DNA from: Gammaproteobacteria bacterium
Lineage (GTDB): Bacteria; Pseudomonadota; Gammaproteobacteria; Xanthomonadales; Wenzhouxiangellaceae
Length of the DNA stretch: 50,496 nucleotides
Assembly: GCA_018819105.1 (NCBI GenBank)
Contig: JAHJQV010000058.1
Location: 1 to 50,496 of the forward strand
Direction: 5' to 3'
Each line of letters opens with the position of its first letter. Positions within the stretch are counted from its first letter, which is position 1. Below, piece after piece: positions 26,033 through 35,365 of the stretch. The position numbers and the translations under genes were made by a program. The notes beneath the pieces are model-generated. The model worked only from the letters and a program-made list of their open reading frames with translations. It searched no databases and was not told the DNA's origin.

Positions 26033-29000
26033 ATGAAAATAACTCAACCAGGAAAGGTTTGCCTTGCACTCGGTCTGCTGGCCTCCAGCATGCTGGGTAC
26101 GGTGATGGCCCAGAACCATGACGGCATCGCTGCCGCGGCGGCAAAGGTGACCACTGCCAAGGCTGTTCGCAGCGGTCGTTCTCCAGCGCTGGATGAACTG
26201 CTGAACATTCGAGCAGACAACGAGCGCGCCGGCCTGCTCGCCGAAATCAAGGATGGCGCCGTCAACAACCATCAGATTCCCACCCCACTGAAGTTCGCAC
26301 CGCAGAATCCGGACGACGTTCGGGCCGGCAACGATACCGTGGCCGAACGCAGCAGCGTGGGTGCCATCCGGGCACCATCAGCGCTGCTGTCCGTACCGGG
26401 CTACTCCAACGACGACAACGCGGCGCTGATCGGTGGCCGCATCACCCCTCCAGACACCAACGGCGACGTGGGTCTGAACCACTACGTGCAATACATCAAT
26501 CTCGGCTGGGTGGTGCTGAACAAGTCCGACGGCTCGGTGGCTGCGGGACCATTCCCCGGCAACACCTTCTGGCAGGGTTTCGGCGGCGTCTGCGAAACGC
26601 AGAACGCCGGCGATCCGGTGGTGCTGTACGATCACCTGGCCGGACGCTGGCTGTTCAGTCAGTTCACCGGCACCTCGGTGCCTGATGGGCACCAGTGCGT
26701 GGCCATTTCCGATGGCGAAAATCCACTGGGGCCCTATACGCTGTATGATTTCGTGGTCAGCCCGAACGCGTTCAATGACTATCCCAAGATCGGCTTGTGG
26801 ACCGACGGTTACTACATGACCACCCACGAGTTCGCCGGCAACACCTTCCAGGGTGTCAACCTGACCGTGTTTGACCGCACACAGATGCTGGCGGGCAACC
26901 CGAATGCCGGCTTCATCCAGTTCAGCAATGCCAGCTCAGGCGAAAACCCGGATTTCGGCACCATCGCCGGAAACCTGGAAGGCCCGGCACTGCCGCCAGC
27001 GGGCTCCTGCAACTATCTGGTGCATGCCACCGATGTGCAGGCGTTCGGCCTCACCGGCCAGGATCGCTACCGGTTCTGGAAGGCCTGCGTCAATTTCAGC
27101 AATCCAGGCAGCTCCAGTCTGGCCCAGGTGCAGAGCGTCAACGTCCCGGCGTTTGATGTCAACCTGTGCGGCTTCAGCCGTGACTGCATCCGCCAGCCAG
27201 CGACACAACGGCTTGACCCGCTGGCCGGATTTACCATTTATCGCTTCAACCTGCGCTTCTTCGGCAGCGAAGGTGTACTCAAGGGCGTGGCCACCAACAA
27301 TGTGGATGTGGGCAGCGACATCGCCGGTGTGCAATGGGCGGGGTTCGACATCAATCCGACCACCGACACCATCGCCATTGGCGATGGCGGTGATCTGCTT
27401 GGCGTGATCAATTTTGGCGATGGACTCAGCCGCTGGATGGGCTCGGCCACACTGGATCAGGATGGCAATATCGGCCTTGGCTACACCCGCTCCGGCACCA
27501 GCTCGTTTCCGTCCGTGTACTTCACCGTGCATGAGCGCGGCGTTGACGGTGCCGGTCAGGTGCAAGCGGAATCGGTGTGCGTGAATGGCACCGGTTCCAC
27601 CACCGGCGCCAACCGCTGGGCCGATTACGCCAGTGCCAGCATCGACCCGGTTGATCAGTGCACGTTCTGGATCACCAATGAATACGTGGAAACCACCGGC
27701 AACTTCAACTGGGACACGCGCATCTGTGCGTTCCAGATTCCCGGTTGCGGCGGCGGTGGCGGCCCGGCCAATCAACCGCCGGTGGCCAGTTTCACCTTCA
27801 GTTGTAACGAACTGAGCTGCAGCTTCAATGGAGCAGGCAGCACTGACAGCGACGGCAGCATCGTCAGTTATGCCTGGAACTTCGGCGACGGCAGCAGCGG
27901 CAGCGGTGTGAGCACCAGCCACAGCTATGCGGCGGGCGGCACGTTCAACGTGACCCTCACGGTGACCGATGACGACAACGCCAGCGACAGCGACACCCAG
28001 GCGGTAACGGTGACGGCACCACCGCCGCCGCCCACCAGCTGTCCGGCCGGATCGATCGATTTCAACAATTTCGCCCTCACGACGTTCGCCACGCAGGATG
28101 GCAGCGGCACGGTGGAAGTGCTTGATGGCGGCGACAGCCTGCGTCTGGTCGGCAACCGTTGGCGCGCCTCTACCCAGACCTTCCCGATCACCGCCAACAC
28201 GCGCATCGAGTTTGATTTTGCCAGCAACGCAGCCGGTGAAATCCATGGTGTGGGCATGGACGAGGACAACACACTGACACAAAATCGCGTGTTCAAGGTG
28301 TTTGGCACACAGACCTACGGCAACATCGTCAATCCGCAGTACAGCGGTGCCGGCGCGTTCCAGAGCTACAGTGTTGCCGTGGGCGAGAGCTTCACTGGCC
28401 CCAGCTTCCGGCTGGTGTTCGTCAACGACAAGGACAGCGGCACGCTGAACAATGAAAGCGTGTTCCGCTGTGTCCGCGTGGTCGATGACACCCCGCCGCC
28501 ACCGCCTCCGCCTGCCGGCTGTAGTGTCGAGGTGGATTTTGAAAACGGTGCCGACGGCTGGAGCAATGCCGCCTCTTCCACCTGCAGCACAGGTGCGTAC
28601 ACACTGGGTACCCCGACGCAAACCACTGGCGGCGGCGTGGTCATCCAGCTGGCTGGCGACCACACCACCGGCACCGGTGCCGCGGTATTCAGCGCCACCA
28701 ACACCAACGCCGGCAATGGCGACATTGATGGCGGCAACTGCACCCTGTTGTCACCGGTTTGGAGCGTCACGGAAGCCTCCACCCTGGAAGCGTTCTACTT
28801 CTTTGGGCAGCGTGATGCCGGCGACGACGCGGCCGGTGACTTCTTCCGCCTGGAGGTATCAACCAACGGTGGCAGCAGCTTCACCCCCATCGCCAGCATC
28901 GGTGATGTGCGCATCGGTGCCGCCTGGACTCCGGCAACCGCCAGCATTCCTGCCGGCAGCCAGGTGCAGCTGCGCATGCAGGCCTCTGACGGCAGCGGAC

Positions 29001-29053
29001 CTGGCGATCTGGTCGAAGCCGGGCTGGATGATGTCAGCATCTGCAGCAACTGA
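26033..29053 (+). CDS. Large secreted PKD-domain protein
   Basis: A 1006-residue exported protein. A signal peptide (about residues 1-26, ending TVMAQ) is followed by a large N-terminal region with propeller-like character (PPDTNGDVGLNHYVQYINLG; GDPVVLYDHLAGRWLFSQF). A PKD domain covers about 580-663 (PPVASFTFSC to TLTVTDDD, with YAWNFGDG). Two beta-rich domains, about 668-820 and 828-1006, are separated by proline linkers. GGAG lies 7 bases before the ATG. A strong terminator follows, so it is probably a single-gene unit. PKD domains often mediate extracellular binding; the substrate is unknown. There is no membrane anchor at the C-terminus. Confidence 0.88.
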   Translation: MKITQPGKVCLALGLLASSMLGTVMAQNHDGIAAAAAKVTTAKAVRSGRSPALDELLNIRADNERAGLLAEIKDGAVNNHQIPTPLKFAPQNPDDVRAGNDTVAERSSVGAIRAPSALLSVPGYSNDDNAALIGGRITPPDTNGDVGLNHYVQYINLGWVVLNKSDGSVAAGPFPGNTFWQGFGGVCETQNAGDPVVLYDHLAGRWLFSQFTGTSVPDGHQCVAISDGENPLGPYTLYDFVVSPNAFNDYPKIGLWTDGYYMTTHEFAGNTFQGVNLTVFDRTQMLAGNPNAGFIQFSNASSGENPDFGTIAGNLEGPALPPAGSCNYLVHATDVQAFGLTGQDRYRFWKACVNFSNPGSSSLAQVQSVNVPAFDVNLCGFSRDCIRQPATQRLDPLAGFTIYRFNLRFFGSEGVLKGVATNNVDVGSDIAGVQWAGFDINPTTDTIAIGDGGDLLGVINFGDGLSRWMGSATLDQDGNIGLGYTRSGTSSFPSVYFTVHERGVDGAGQVQAESVCVNGTGSTTGANRWADYASASIDPVDQCTFWITNEYVETTGNFNWDTRICAFQIPGCGGGGGPANQPPVASFTFSCNELSCSFNGAGSTDSDGSIVSYAWNFGDGSSGSGVSTSHSYAAGGTFNVTLTVTDDDNASDSDTQAVTVTAPPPPPTSCPAGSIDFNNFALTTFATQDGSGTVEVLDGGDSLRLVGNRWRASTQTFPITANTRIEFDFASNAAGEIHGVGMDEDNTLTQNRVFKVFGTQTYGNIVNPQYSGAGAFQSYSVAVGESFTGPSFRLVFVNDKDSGTLNNESVFRCVRVVDDTPPPPPPPAGCSVEVDFENGADGWSNAASSTCSTGAYTLGTPTQTTGGGVVIQLAGDHTTGTGAAVFSATNTNAGNGDIDGGNCTLLSPVWSVTEASTLEAFYFFGQRDAGDDAAGDFFRLEVSTNGGSSFTPIASIGDVRIGAAWTPATASIPAGSQVQLRMQASDGSGPGDLVEAGLDDVSICSN

Positions 29054-29092
29054 TGCGCTGAGCTGATCACGGTGATTTAGTGATCAAACACA

Positions 29093-29119
29093 ACGCCGGG
29101 CACTGCCCGGCGTTTTTTT
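29093..29119 (+). terminator. Rho-independent terminator after the PKD-protein gene
   Basis: A perfect 9-base-pair stem, ACGCCGGGC pairing with GCCCGGCGT around the loop ACT, is followed by seven T. It lies about 40 bases after the stop codon. A second inverted pair, TGATCAC/GTGATCA, lies just before it (29064-29086). Confidence 0.92.
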
Positions 29120-29166
29120 GCGACGATGTAACGCCATCCACCTGCCAGAAATGGCTGCACAAGAAT

Positions 29167-29352
29167 CTAGCCCGCATTATTCATGAAACCGACTACTGCG
29201 ATGCCTCCAGTACCCGCATCTGCGGCGTTTCGCTCGGTTACGAATCCTCAACGTACTGTCAAGTACGCCTGCGGTTCGTTCGGTCGTGAAACACCACAGC
29301 TACAGGCACTGGCAGCATCTCGCGACGTCGACGCATGAATATTGCGAGCTAG
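29167..29352. repeat. Dispersed inverted-end repeat, full copy before rpoZ
   Basis: A complete copy of 186 bp. The left end is CTAGCCCGCATTATTCATGA, and the right end, GCATGAATATTGCGAGCTAG, is its imperfect inverted complement. TA lies at both outer edges. The core from 29212 is almost identical to 1-141. The interior folds on itself: GTTTCGCTCGG to GTACT pairs imperfectly with AGTACGCCTG to GTGAAAC around GTCA. It lies between the terminator and the rpoZ upstream region. Confidence 0.9.
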
Positions 29353-29381
29353 TTTGCATAGTCGTGAACCTGTGGATGGTT

Positions 29382-29400
29382 TACAATGTTTGCCATTGTA
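29382..29400. promoter_or_regulatory. Perfect inverted repeat upstream of rpoZ
   Basis: TACAATG-TTTGC-CATTGTA is a perfect 7-base inverted repeat 21 bases before the rpoZ start. TACAAT could itself serve as a -10 element, so a protein bound here would sit on the promoter. No regulator is identified. Confidence 0.4.
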
Positions 29401-29421
29401 GAAAACATTGAGTAAGTAACG

Positions 29422-29700
29422 ATGGCCCGAATTACGATTGAAGACTGCATGGATCACGTGGAAAACCGCTTCGAGCTGGTGCTGACCGCGTCCAAGCGTG
29501 CCCGCCAGATTGCCCACGGCAGCGAGGCACTGGTTGCCGAGGAAGGCGACAAACCAACCGTGGTGGCCCTGCGCGAAATTGCTGATGGCCTGATCACCAA
29601 TGAACTGGTCAGTGACATGCAGCTGCAACTGGATGCAGCACGCGCTGCGGCCGAACACGAACGCGAGCAAATGCAGGATGACGAGGCTGACGACCGCTGA
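29422..29700 (+). CDS. rpoZ: RNA polymerase omega subunit
   Basis: The 92-residue omega subunit, which helps assemble RNA polymerase and contributes to a ppGpp site. The N-terminus [20 protein letters not shown] and the segment [11 protein letters not shown] are diagnostic. The C-terminus is acidic and variable, as usual. It overlaps the start of spoT by 23 bases, coupling the ppGpp-sensing subunit to the ppGpp enzyme. Its normal upstream neighbour gmk has been displaced. Confidence 0.97.
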   Translation: MARITIEDCMDHVENRFELVLTASKRARQIAHGSEALVAEEGDKPTVVALREIADGLITNELVSDMQLQLDAARAAAEHEREQMQDDEADDR

Positions 29701-31921
29701 AGCCCCCCGCAAGCCAGGTTCCAGGCGCGATTCGAAAGTATTGCGCGAACTTCGTGAATGCCTGCAAAGCTATCTGCCAGCAGATCAGATCGAACTGATC
29801 AACAAGGCGATTGCGGTTGGCACTGAAGCGCACTCAGGCCAGTTCCGCAAAAGCGGCGAGCCCTACATTGAACACCCCATCGCCGTGGCCCTGCTGCTGG
29901 CGGAACTGCGGCTGGACCATGAATGCCTGTGTGCCGCCATCCTGCACGACACCATTGAAGACACCCCGATCAGCTTCGCCCAGCTGAAAAATCTGTTCAA
30001 CGAAAACATCGCCTATCTGGTCGATGGCGTGACCAAACTCGATCAGGTGAAATTCCGCACCCGCCAGGAAGCCACGGCGGAAAGTTTCCGCAAGATGATC
30101 CTGGCCATGGTCAACGATCTGCGCGTGCTGCTGATCAAGCTCGCCGACCGCCTGCACAACATGCGCACGCTGGGCGCCATGGCCCCGGCTGCCAAGCGCA
30201 GGATCGCCCGTGAAACACTGGAAATCTACGCTCCGCTGGCGGGCAGGCTGGGACTGCAGAAGTTTCGCGAGGAACTCGAGGATCTGGGCTTCCGCCACAT
30301 GCATCCGCGTCGTTATGAGGTCATTTCCCGGCGAGCCCGGAGCCTTTATGGTGACCAGCGCAGCCAGATCCGCAAGCACACCGCACTGCTGGGCAAGGCC
30401 ATGCAGGAACACGGCATCAAGTCAGACATCAAGAGCCGCTGCAAGGCACCCTACAGCATTTACCGCAAGATGGTGGACAAGAACCTGTCGCTGGACGAGG
30501 TCGCCGACATCATCGCCTTGCGGGTGATCACCGACACGCTGGGCAAGTGTTACATGGCGCTGGGTGCCGCGCATCAGCTGTATCAGCCCATTCCAGGGCG
30601 CTTCAAGGACTACATCGCCCTGCCGAAGCCGAATGGCTATCAGTCCCTGCACACCATCGTCAAGACCGAGGACAACACCACGCTGGAGATCCAGATACGC
30701 ACCGAGGACATGAACGAGATCGCCGAGCACGGCCAGGCTGCACATTGGGCCTACAAGTACGAACAGGACAAACCCGATCGCACCGCGCGCGTGCGCGGCT
30801 GGTTCACCCAGCTGTTCGACCCGGCCCGCGAAGACACCAACTCGCTGCAACTGCTGGATTCCATCAAGTCGGAGCTGTATCCGGACCAGATCTTTGTGTT
30901 CACCCCCAAGGGCCGCATCATTGATTTGCGCAAGGGCTCCACGGCGCTGGATTTTGCCTACGCCATTCACACCGAAATCGGCAACCGCGCCTGGGGCTGC
31001 AAGGTGGACAACCTGACCGTGCCGTTGAGTTATGAGCTGGTTTCGGGTGAAACCGTGGAGATCGAAACCCGCGCCGACAGCAAACCAAAACCGCAATGGC
31101 TGCATATCGTCAACAGCAGCAAGGCGCGTGCCGCGATCAGGCATTCGCTGCGCGAACTGGATCTCACCGACAGCGCGCGACTGGGCCATCGCATGCTGGA
31201 AAAAGCTCTGGCGGCCTACAACTGTGCGCTGGAAGACGTGCCCAAGCGTCGGCTGCAACGCTATCTGCGGCGGCACAATCTGGATCGCATTGAGGATCTG
31301 CTGATCAAACTGGCGCATGGCGACATGCTGGCGAACATCGCTGCGGCCAAGCTGTTGCCGCTGCTGCAGCGGCGTGATGGCGAGCAGGCTCAGGACAGCC
31401 AGGAAGCGCTGACCATCACCGGCGATGAGGGCACGGCGATGGTGATTTCCAACTGCTGCTACCCGATTCCGGGCGACCGCATCATCGGCTACGTGCATTC
31501 CGGCAGCGGCATCGCCATACATCGTCGCGAATGCAAACTCGGCCAATCGCTGTGTCAGAAACATCCGGAACGACAGATCAGTGTTGATTGGGCCCAGGCC
31601 ATGACGCGCAGCTTCCATTCACTGCTGCGCCTTTACTGCATCAATGGCAGCGGCGTGCTGGCCAGCATTTCGCAGAGCATCGGCCGCGCCGACACCAACA
31701 TCGTGCACATTGAACAGCCAGCAGGGGAGGAAAACTCCGCCACGCTGATGTTTCTGCTCAGCGTGCGCAATCGCGACCATCTCGCCCGGGTCATCAAGCG
31801 TCTGCATCACAATCCTTATGTGGTCAGGGTCGAACGGGAAATGCGGCTGCCGGGCAGCATGAAAACCGAACCGCCGGCAAGCAGTGAGGACGCCCTGACA
31901 GCTGCCGATGTGAGCAACTGA
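29678..31921 (+). CDS. spoT: Bifunctional (p)ppGpp synthetase/hydrolase SpoT
   Basis: A 747-residue stringent-response enzyme. The N-terminal HD hydrolase domain keeps its metal site ([14 protein letters not shown] at about 90-91 in [22 protein letters not shown]), so hydrolysis should be active. The synthetase domain has [20 protein letters not shown] with the RxKD motif of bifunctional Rel/SpoT rather than the ExDD of RelA. A TGS domain ([20 protein letters not shown]), a conserved CCYPIPGD region and a C-terminal ACT domain follow. The ATG at 29678 lies inside rpoZ; an in-frame ATG at 29600 would overlap rpoZ further and has no family similarity. Confidence 0.96.
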   Translation: MTRLTTAEAPRKPGSRRDSKVLRELRECLQSYLPADQIELINKAIAVGTEAHSGQFRKSGEPYIEHPIAVALLLAELRLDHECLCAAILHDTIEDTPISFAQLKNLFNENIAYLVDGVTKLDQVKFRTRQEATAESFRKMILAMVNDLRVLLIKLADRLHNMRTLGAMAPAAKRRIARETLEIYAPLAGRLGLQKFREELEDLGFRHMHPRRYEVISRRARSLYGDQRSQIRKHTALLGKAMQEHGIKSDIKSRCKAPYSIYRKMVDKNLSLDEVADIIALRVITDTLGKCYMALGAAHQLYQPIPGRFKDYIALPKPNGYQSLHTIVKTEDNTTLEIQIRTEDMNEIAEHGQAAHWAYKYEQDKPDRTARVRGWFTQLFDPAREDTNSLQLLDSIKSELYPDQIFVFTPKGRIIDLRKGSTALDFAYAIHTEIGNRAWGCKVDNLTVPLSYELVSGETVEIETRADSKPKPQWLHIVNSSKARAAIRHSLRELDLTDSARLGHRMLEKALAAYNCALEDVPKRRLQRYLRRHNLDRIEDLLIKLAHGDMLANIAAAKLLPLLQRRDGEQAQDSQEALTITGDEGTAMVISNCCYPIPGDRIIGYVHSGSGIAIHRRECKLGQSLCQKHPERQISVDWAQAMTRSFHSLLRLYCINGSGVLASISQSIGRADTNIVHIEQPAGEENSATLMFLLSVRNRDHLARVIKRLHHNPYVVRVEREMRLPGSMKTEPPASSEDALTAADVSN

Positions 31922-32076
31922 ACCGACACGCAACCATGCGCATCAATCAGCAATACCCGAACCTGACAGAATCCAGCATCCCGGTACGCACCGCAGCCTG
32001 CAGACTGTGCAGCAGTGCTGCAGGGTCAATCATGACCGTGACACACCACACCTGACAAACCGCAGGAACCCAAAAC

Positions 32077-32472
32077 ATGAAACAGATCATTGCCACATCC
32101 GCCGCACCGGCCGCCATCGGCACTTACTCACAGGCCGTCGCCGCCGGAAACTGTGTCTACCTGTCCGGCCAGATCGGACTGGACCCGCAATCCATGGAGC
32201 TGGTGGCCGACAACCTGGAACTGCAGCTGCATCAGGTGTTTCGCAATCTTGCTGCGGTCTGTGCCGCCGCCGGCGGCAGTCTGGCTGACCTGGTCAAGCT
32301 CAATGTCTATCTGCTGGACATGGCCGATTTCGCCACCGTCAACCAGATCATGGCCGAACATGTGCCGGAACCATTTCCAGCCCGCGCTGCCCTGGCTGTC
32401 AGTGGTCTGCCCAAGGGTGCACGCGTGGAAATCGACGGCGTCATGCTGATCCCGCAACAACGTGGGGACTGA
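32077..32472 (+). CDS. ridA: RidA-family reactive imine deaminase
   Basis: A 131-residue trimeric enzyme that hydrolyses reactive enamine/imine intermediates such as 2-aminoacrylate. It has GTYSQAVAAGNCVYLSGQIG, the central LVKLNVYLLDMADF and the C-terminal PARAALAVSGLPKGARVEID containing the conserved arginine and the IEID-like end. AGGAA lies 9 bases before the ATG. The gene follows spoT after 155 bases and overlaps recG by 11 bases. spoT-ridA-recG is a frequent order in gammaproteobacteria. Confidence 0.95.
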   Translation: MKQIIATSAAPAAIGTYSQAVAAGNCVYLSGQIGLDPQSMELVADNLELQLHQVFRNLAAVCAAAGGSLADLVKLNVYLLDMADFATVNQIMAEHVPEPFPARAALAVSGLPKGARVEIDGVMLIPQQRGD

Positions 32473-34546
32473 TGATCCTGCGAACGATCTGCTGCAATTG
32501 CGTGGCGTGGGGGTCAAGTTTCGCGAACAGCTCAACGGCATCGGCATACAGCAGGTCCATGATCTGCTGCTGCATCTGCCCATTCGTTATGAGGACCGCA
32601 CCCGACTGACAGCGATCGGCAGTCTGAGCCCCGGCATGCGGGTGCTGGTGAATGGCCGGATTGAATACTCCAGCGTGGTGTTCGGCCGTCGTCGCGCCCT
32701 GCTGGTGGTCCTCAACGACGGCACCGGCCTGATCCATCTGCGGTTTTTTTACTTCAACCAGGCCCAGCAGCAGGCCTACAAGGCCGGTGGTCATCTGCGC
32801 TGCTTCGGTGAGGTGCGGGCCGGATACAAGGGCCTGGAAATGGTCCACCCCAGCTGCCAGCGCATCCGCCAGGCCCAGTTGGGGGTGGTCGAACAGCAGA
32901 CCCTGACGCCGGTGTATCCATCCACCAGCAGCATCAAGCAGCATCGCTGGCTACAATTGACCGATCAGGCACTGCGCCTGCTGCACAATGATCAGCTCAA
33001 ACTGCCCGAACTGTTGCCGACGGCCATACGCCAGCGGTTTCAGCTGCCGTCACTCAGACAGGCACTGCAAACGCTGCACCGGCCAGCCATCGACGATGAT
33101 CTGCCGGCCATACTGGAGCGCCGACATCCAGCCCAGCAGCGGGTCATCCTGGAAGAACTGATGGCCCACCATCTGGCCATGAAACGACTCAACCTGCAAC
33201 TGCAAAAGCTCTCCGCACCAGCCTTGCCCAACACCCAACTGTGGCAGCAGCTGGCACAACAGCTGCCATTTAAACCCACCGCTGCGCAGCTGCGGGTGAT
33301 TGCGGAAATCGGTCGTGATCTGGCCCGCCCCACACCGATGCTGCGTCTGCTGCAGGGCGATGTCGGTTCCGGCAAGACCGTGGTGGCCGCAGCGGCGGCA
33401 GCCATGGCGCTGGCCAGCGGCCAGCAGGTGGCGCTGGTGGCACCGACCGAACTGCTGGCGGAACAGCATCTGCATACCCTGCGCGCATGGTTTACCCCGC
33501 TGGGCATCGACGTGGCCTGGCTCAGCGGCCGGGTCAGCGGCAAGCAGCGCAGCGCCGCACTGGCACAGATTGCCGCCGGCGGCTGCCTGGTGGTGGGCAC
33601 CCACGCACTGATGCAGGAAGGCGTGACGTTTCACCGCCTGGGCCTGGTCATCGTCGACGAGCAGCACCGCTTTGGCGTCGGCCAGCGTCTGGCGCTGCGC
33701 GACAAGGGCGGTGGCAGCGACATGCGCCCGCATCAGTTGATCATGACCGCCACCCCGATCCCACGCACGCTGGCCATGACCGCCTACGCCGGACTGGCGG
33801 TGTCGGTGATCGATGAATTGCCACCGGGGCGCAAACCGGTGACCACCGTGGTGATCAGCAGTGAGCGCCGGACAGAAGTGATACAGCGGTTGGCAGACGC
33901 CTGTGCCGCCGGTCGCCAGGCGTACTGGGTCTGCACCATCATCGAAGAATCAGAACAGCTGGTGGCACAGGCCGCCGAACAGACCACCGAAGCCCTGCGC
34001 AAGGCCCTGCCGCAGCTGACCATTGATCTGGTGCACGGCCGGCTCAAAGCGGCCGACAAGGAACGTGTGATGCAACGCTTTCGCGACGGGCTGAGTCAGT
34101 TGCTGGTGGCCACCACGGTGATTGAGGTCGGCGTTGATGTGCCCAATGCCAGCCTGATGATCATCGACAATGCCGAGCGTCTGGGTTTGTCACAACTGCA
34201 TCAGCTGCGTGGCCGGGTCGGTCGGGGCAGCGATGCCGCCAGCTGCGTGCTGCTGTATCAGTCGCCGCTGGGCCACATGGCCAAAGCCAGACTGGAAACC
34301 ATGCGCAACAGCAACGATGGTTTCTACATCGCCGAACAGGATCTCAAGCTGCGTGGACCCGGCGAGGTGCTGGGCACCCGCCAGACCGGCATCCAGCAGA
34401 TGCGCATTGCCGACCTGGGCAAGGATCACCATCTGCTGGATCAGGCCATCGAACTGGCGGATGCGGTCGCCAGTGCCTCACCGCGTGCCGAGCAGGCGTT
34501 GATCCAGCGCTGGATTGGCGATGCTGCCAGTTATGGTGAGGTCTAA
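32462..34546 (+). CDS. recG: ATP-dependent DNA helicase RecG
   Basis: A 694-residue helicase that drives branch migration at stalled forks and recombination junctions. The N-terminal wedge domain starts LRGVGVKFREQLNGIGI. Walker A is GDVGSGKTVV (near 300), the Walker B variant is DEQHRFGVGQR (near 400), and motif III is MTATPIPRTLAMT. Motif VI lies in LSQLHQLRGRVGRG. The start is GTG at 32462, inside ridA. The TAA stop at 34544 forms the edge of an isolated repeat end shared with the convergent gene. Confidence 0.96.
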   Translation: MGTDDPANDLLQLRGVGVKFREQLNGIGIQQVHDLLLHLPIRYEDRTRLTAIGSLSPGMRVLVNGRIEYSSVVFGRRRALLVVLNDGTGLIHLRFFYFNQAQQQAYKAGGHLRCFGEVRAGYKGLEMVHPSCQRIRQAQLGVVEQQTLTPVYPSTSSIKQHRWLQLTDQALRLLHNDQLKLPELLPTAIRQRFQLPSLRQALQTLHRPAIDDDLPAILERRHPAQQRVILEELMAHHLAMKRLNLQLQKLSAPALPNTQLWQQLAQQLPFKPTAAQLRVIAEIGRDLARPTPMLRLLQGDVGSGKTVVAAAAAAMALASGQQVALVAPTELLAEQHLHTLRAWFTPLGIDVAWLSGRVSGKQRSAALAQIAAGGCLVVGTHALMQEGVTFHRLGLVIVDEQHRFGVGQRLALRDKGGGSDMRPHQLIMTATPIPRTLAMTAYAGLAVSVIDELPPGRKPVTTVVISSERRTEVIQRLADACAAGRQAYWVCTIIEESEQLVAQAAEQTTEALRKALPQLTIDLVHGRLKAADKERVMQRFRDGLSQLLVATTVIEVGVDVPNASLMIIDNAERLGLSQLHQLRGRVGRGSDAASCVLLYQSPLGHMAKARLETMRNSNDGFYIAEQDLKLRGPGEVLGTRQTGIQQMRIADLGKDHHLLDQAIELADAVASASPRAEQALIQRWIGDAASYGEV

Positions 34547-34560
34547 GCCCGGATTATTCC
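34544..34560. repeat. Isolated repeat terminus between convergent genes
   Basis: The 17 bases TAAGCCCGGATTATTCC match the end of the dispersed repeats (compare 19114 and the complement of 4642-4660), but no partner end or interior follows. It contains the recG stop (TAA, 34544-34546) on the plus strand and the transferase stop (TAA, 34554-34556) on the minus strand. It is either a remnant of excision or a site from which the repeats derive. Confidence 0.7.
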
Positions 34561-35360
34561 CGCACAGCTGCTGTGGTCAGCAGCTTGAATCTGCGCAAAA
34601 CACTGACACTGGCAGCATGTGCGACCGCGACAAGCATGTCATCGTCTGCTGCTGGCGTGCTGATGTGCAGACTGTGCAGCACATCGTCGCTTGGCTCGTT
34701 GATGGCGGCGGTGAGGCTGACTTGCTGTCCAGACAAGGCCACGGCAAAGCGGTCCAGCCCGGAAACAATGCCGCCTCCGGTGGCCTTGACCACCGCTTCC
34801 TTGCAGGTCCACAGGCGCATGAATGCTGCAGGTTGTTGCGCCGGCGGCAGGGCTTGCAGCCAGCGCACCTCGGCGGGATGAAAATGGCGTCGCGCCATGC
34901 GCATGGGGTCGCGCACGCGGCGACTGGCGGCTTCCATGTCCACCCCGAGCGGGTGATCCCGGCACAGCGCCACCAGCATGGCGCTGCCGACATGACTGAG
35001 GCTGAAGTACAGCGGCGGTCTGCTGGTCGGCGTGTGCTGGGCTGATGGCCTGACCGCGGTCGGTCCGCCTGCGCCGGTGGCAACATAAGGCTTGCCGCTG
35101 GCGGTCCTGCCAATGCGCACGGCATGCGCGGGACGCTGCAGGTGAGCGGCCAGCAGCAGACGCAGATAAAATCGCTGCTGAAACCTCAGCAATCGCGGTG
35201 ATGCAGAAGACCTGCTGTCCGCGTTATCGATCCTGGCTTGTGGTTCGAGCGCCGCCGGATCCGGCAGATCTGCCATCTGCAGATGCCACAAATGTACCTC
35301 ACCCGACGGCAGCTGCAGGTCGCGCAGCGGCAGCGGCATGGCACGCACATCCGACGTCAT
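34554..35360 (-). CDS. 4'-phosphopantetheinyl transferase (Sfp type)
   Basis: An Sfp-like transferase of about 268 residues that attaches phosphopantetheine from CoA to carrier proteins. The magnesium motif is GVDME (D141/E143 from this start), and WTCKEAVVKATGGG carries the Lys-Glu pair. LYFSLSHVGSAMLVAL matches the family SxSH region. An ATG at 35411 is also in frame but overlaps the kinase by 46 bases; 35360 lies 5 bases after the kinase stop and is preferred. No polyketide or peptide synthase is in the window, so its carrier target is unknown. The stop lies in a shared repeat end. Confidence 0.85.
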   Translation of the reverse strand: MTSDVRAMPLPLRDLQLPSGEVHLWHLQMADLPDPAALEPQARIDNADSRSSASPRLLRFQQRFYLRLLLAAHLQRPAHAVRIGRTASGKPYVATGAGGPTAVRPSAQHTPTSRPPLYFSLSHVGSAMLVALCRDHPLGVDMEAASRRVRDPMRMARRHFHPAEVRWLQALPPAQQPAAFMRLWTCKEAVVKATGGGIVSGLDRFAVALSGQQVSLTAAINEPSDDVLHSLHISTPAADDDMLVAVAHAASVSVLRRFKLLTTAAVRE

Positions 35361-35365
35361 CTCGG

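Noticed and set aside
26936-28663. 575-codon minus-strand open frame inside the PKD-protein gene
   Set aside because: The plus-strand protein has a signal peptide, PKD domain and terminator; the antisense frame has none.
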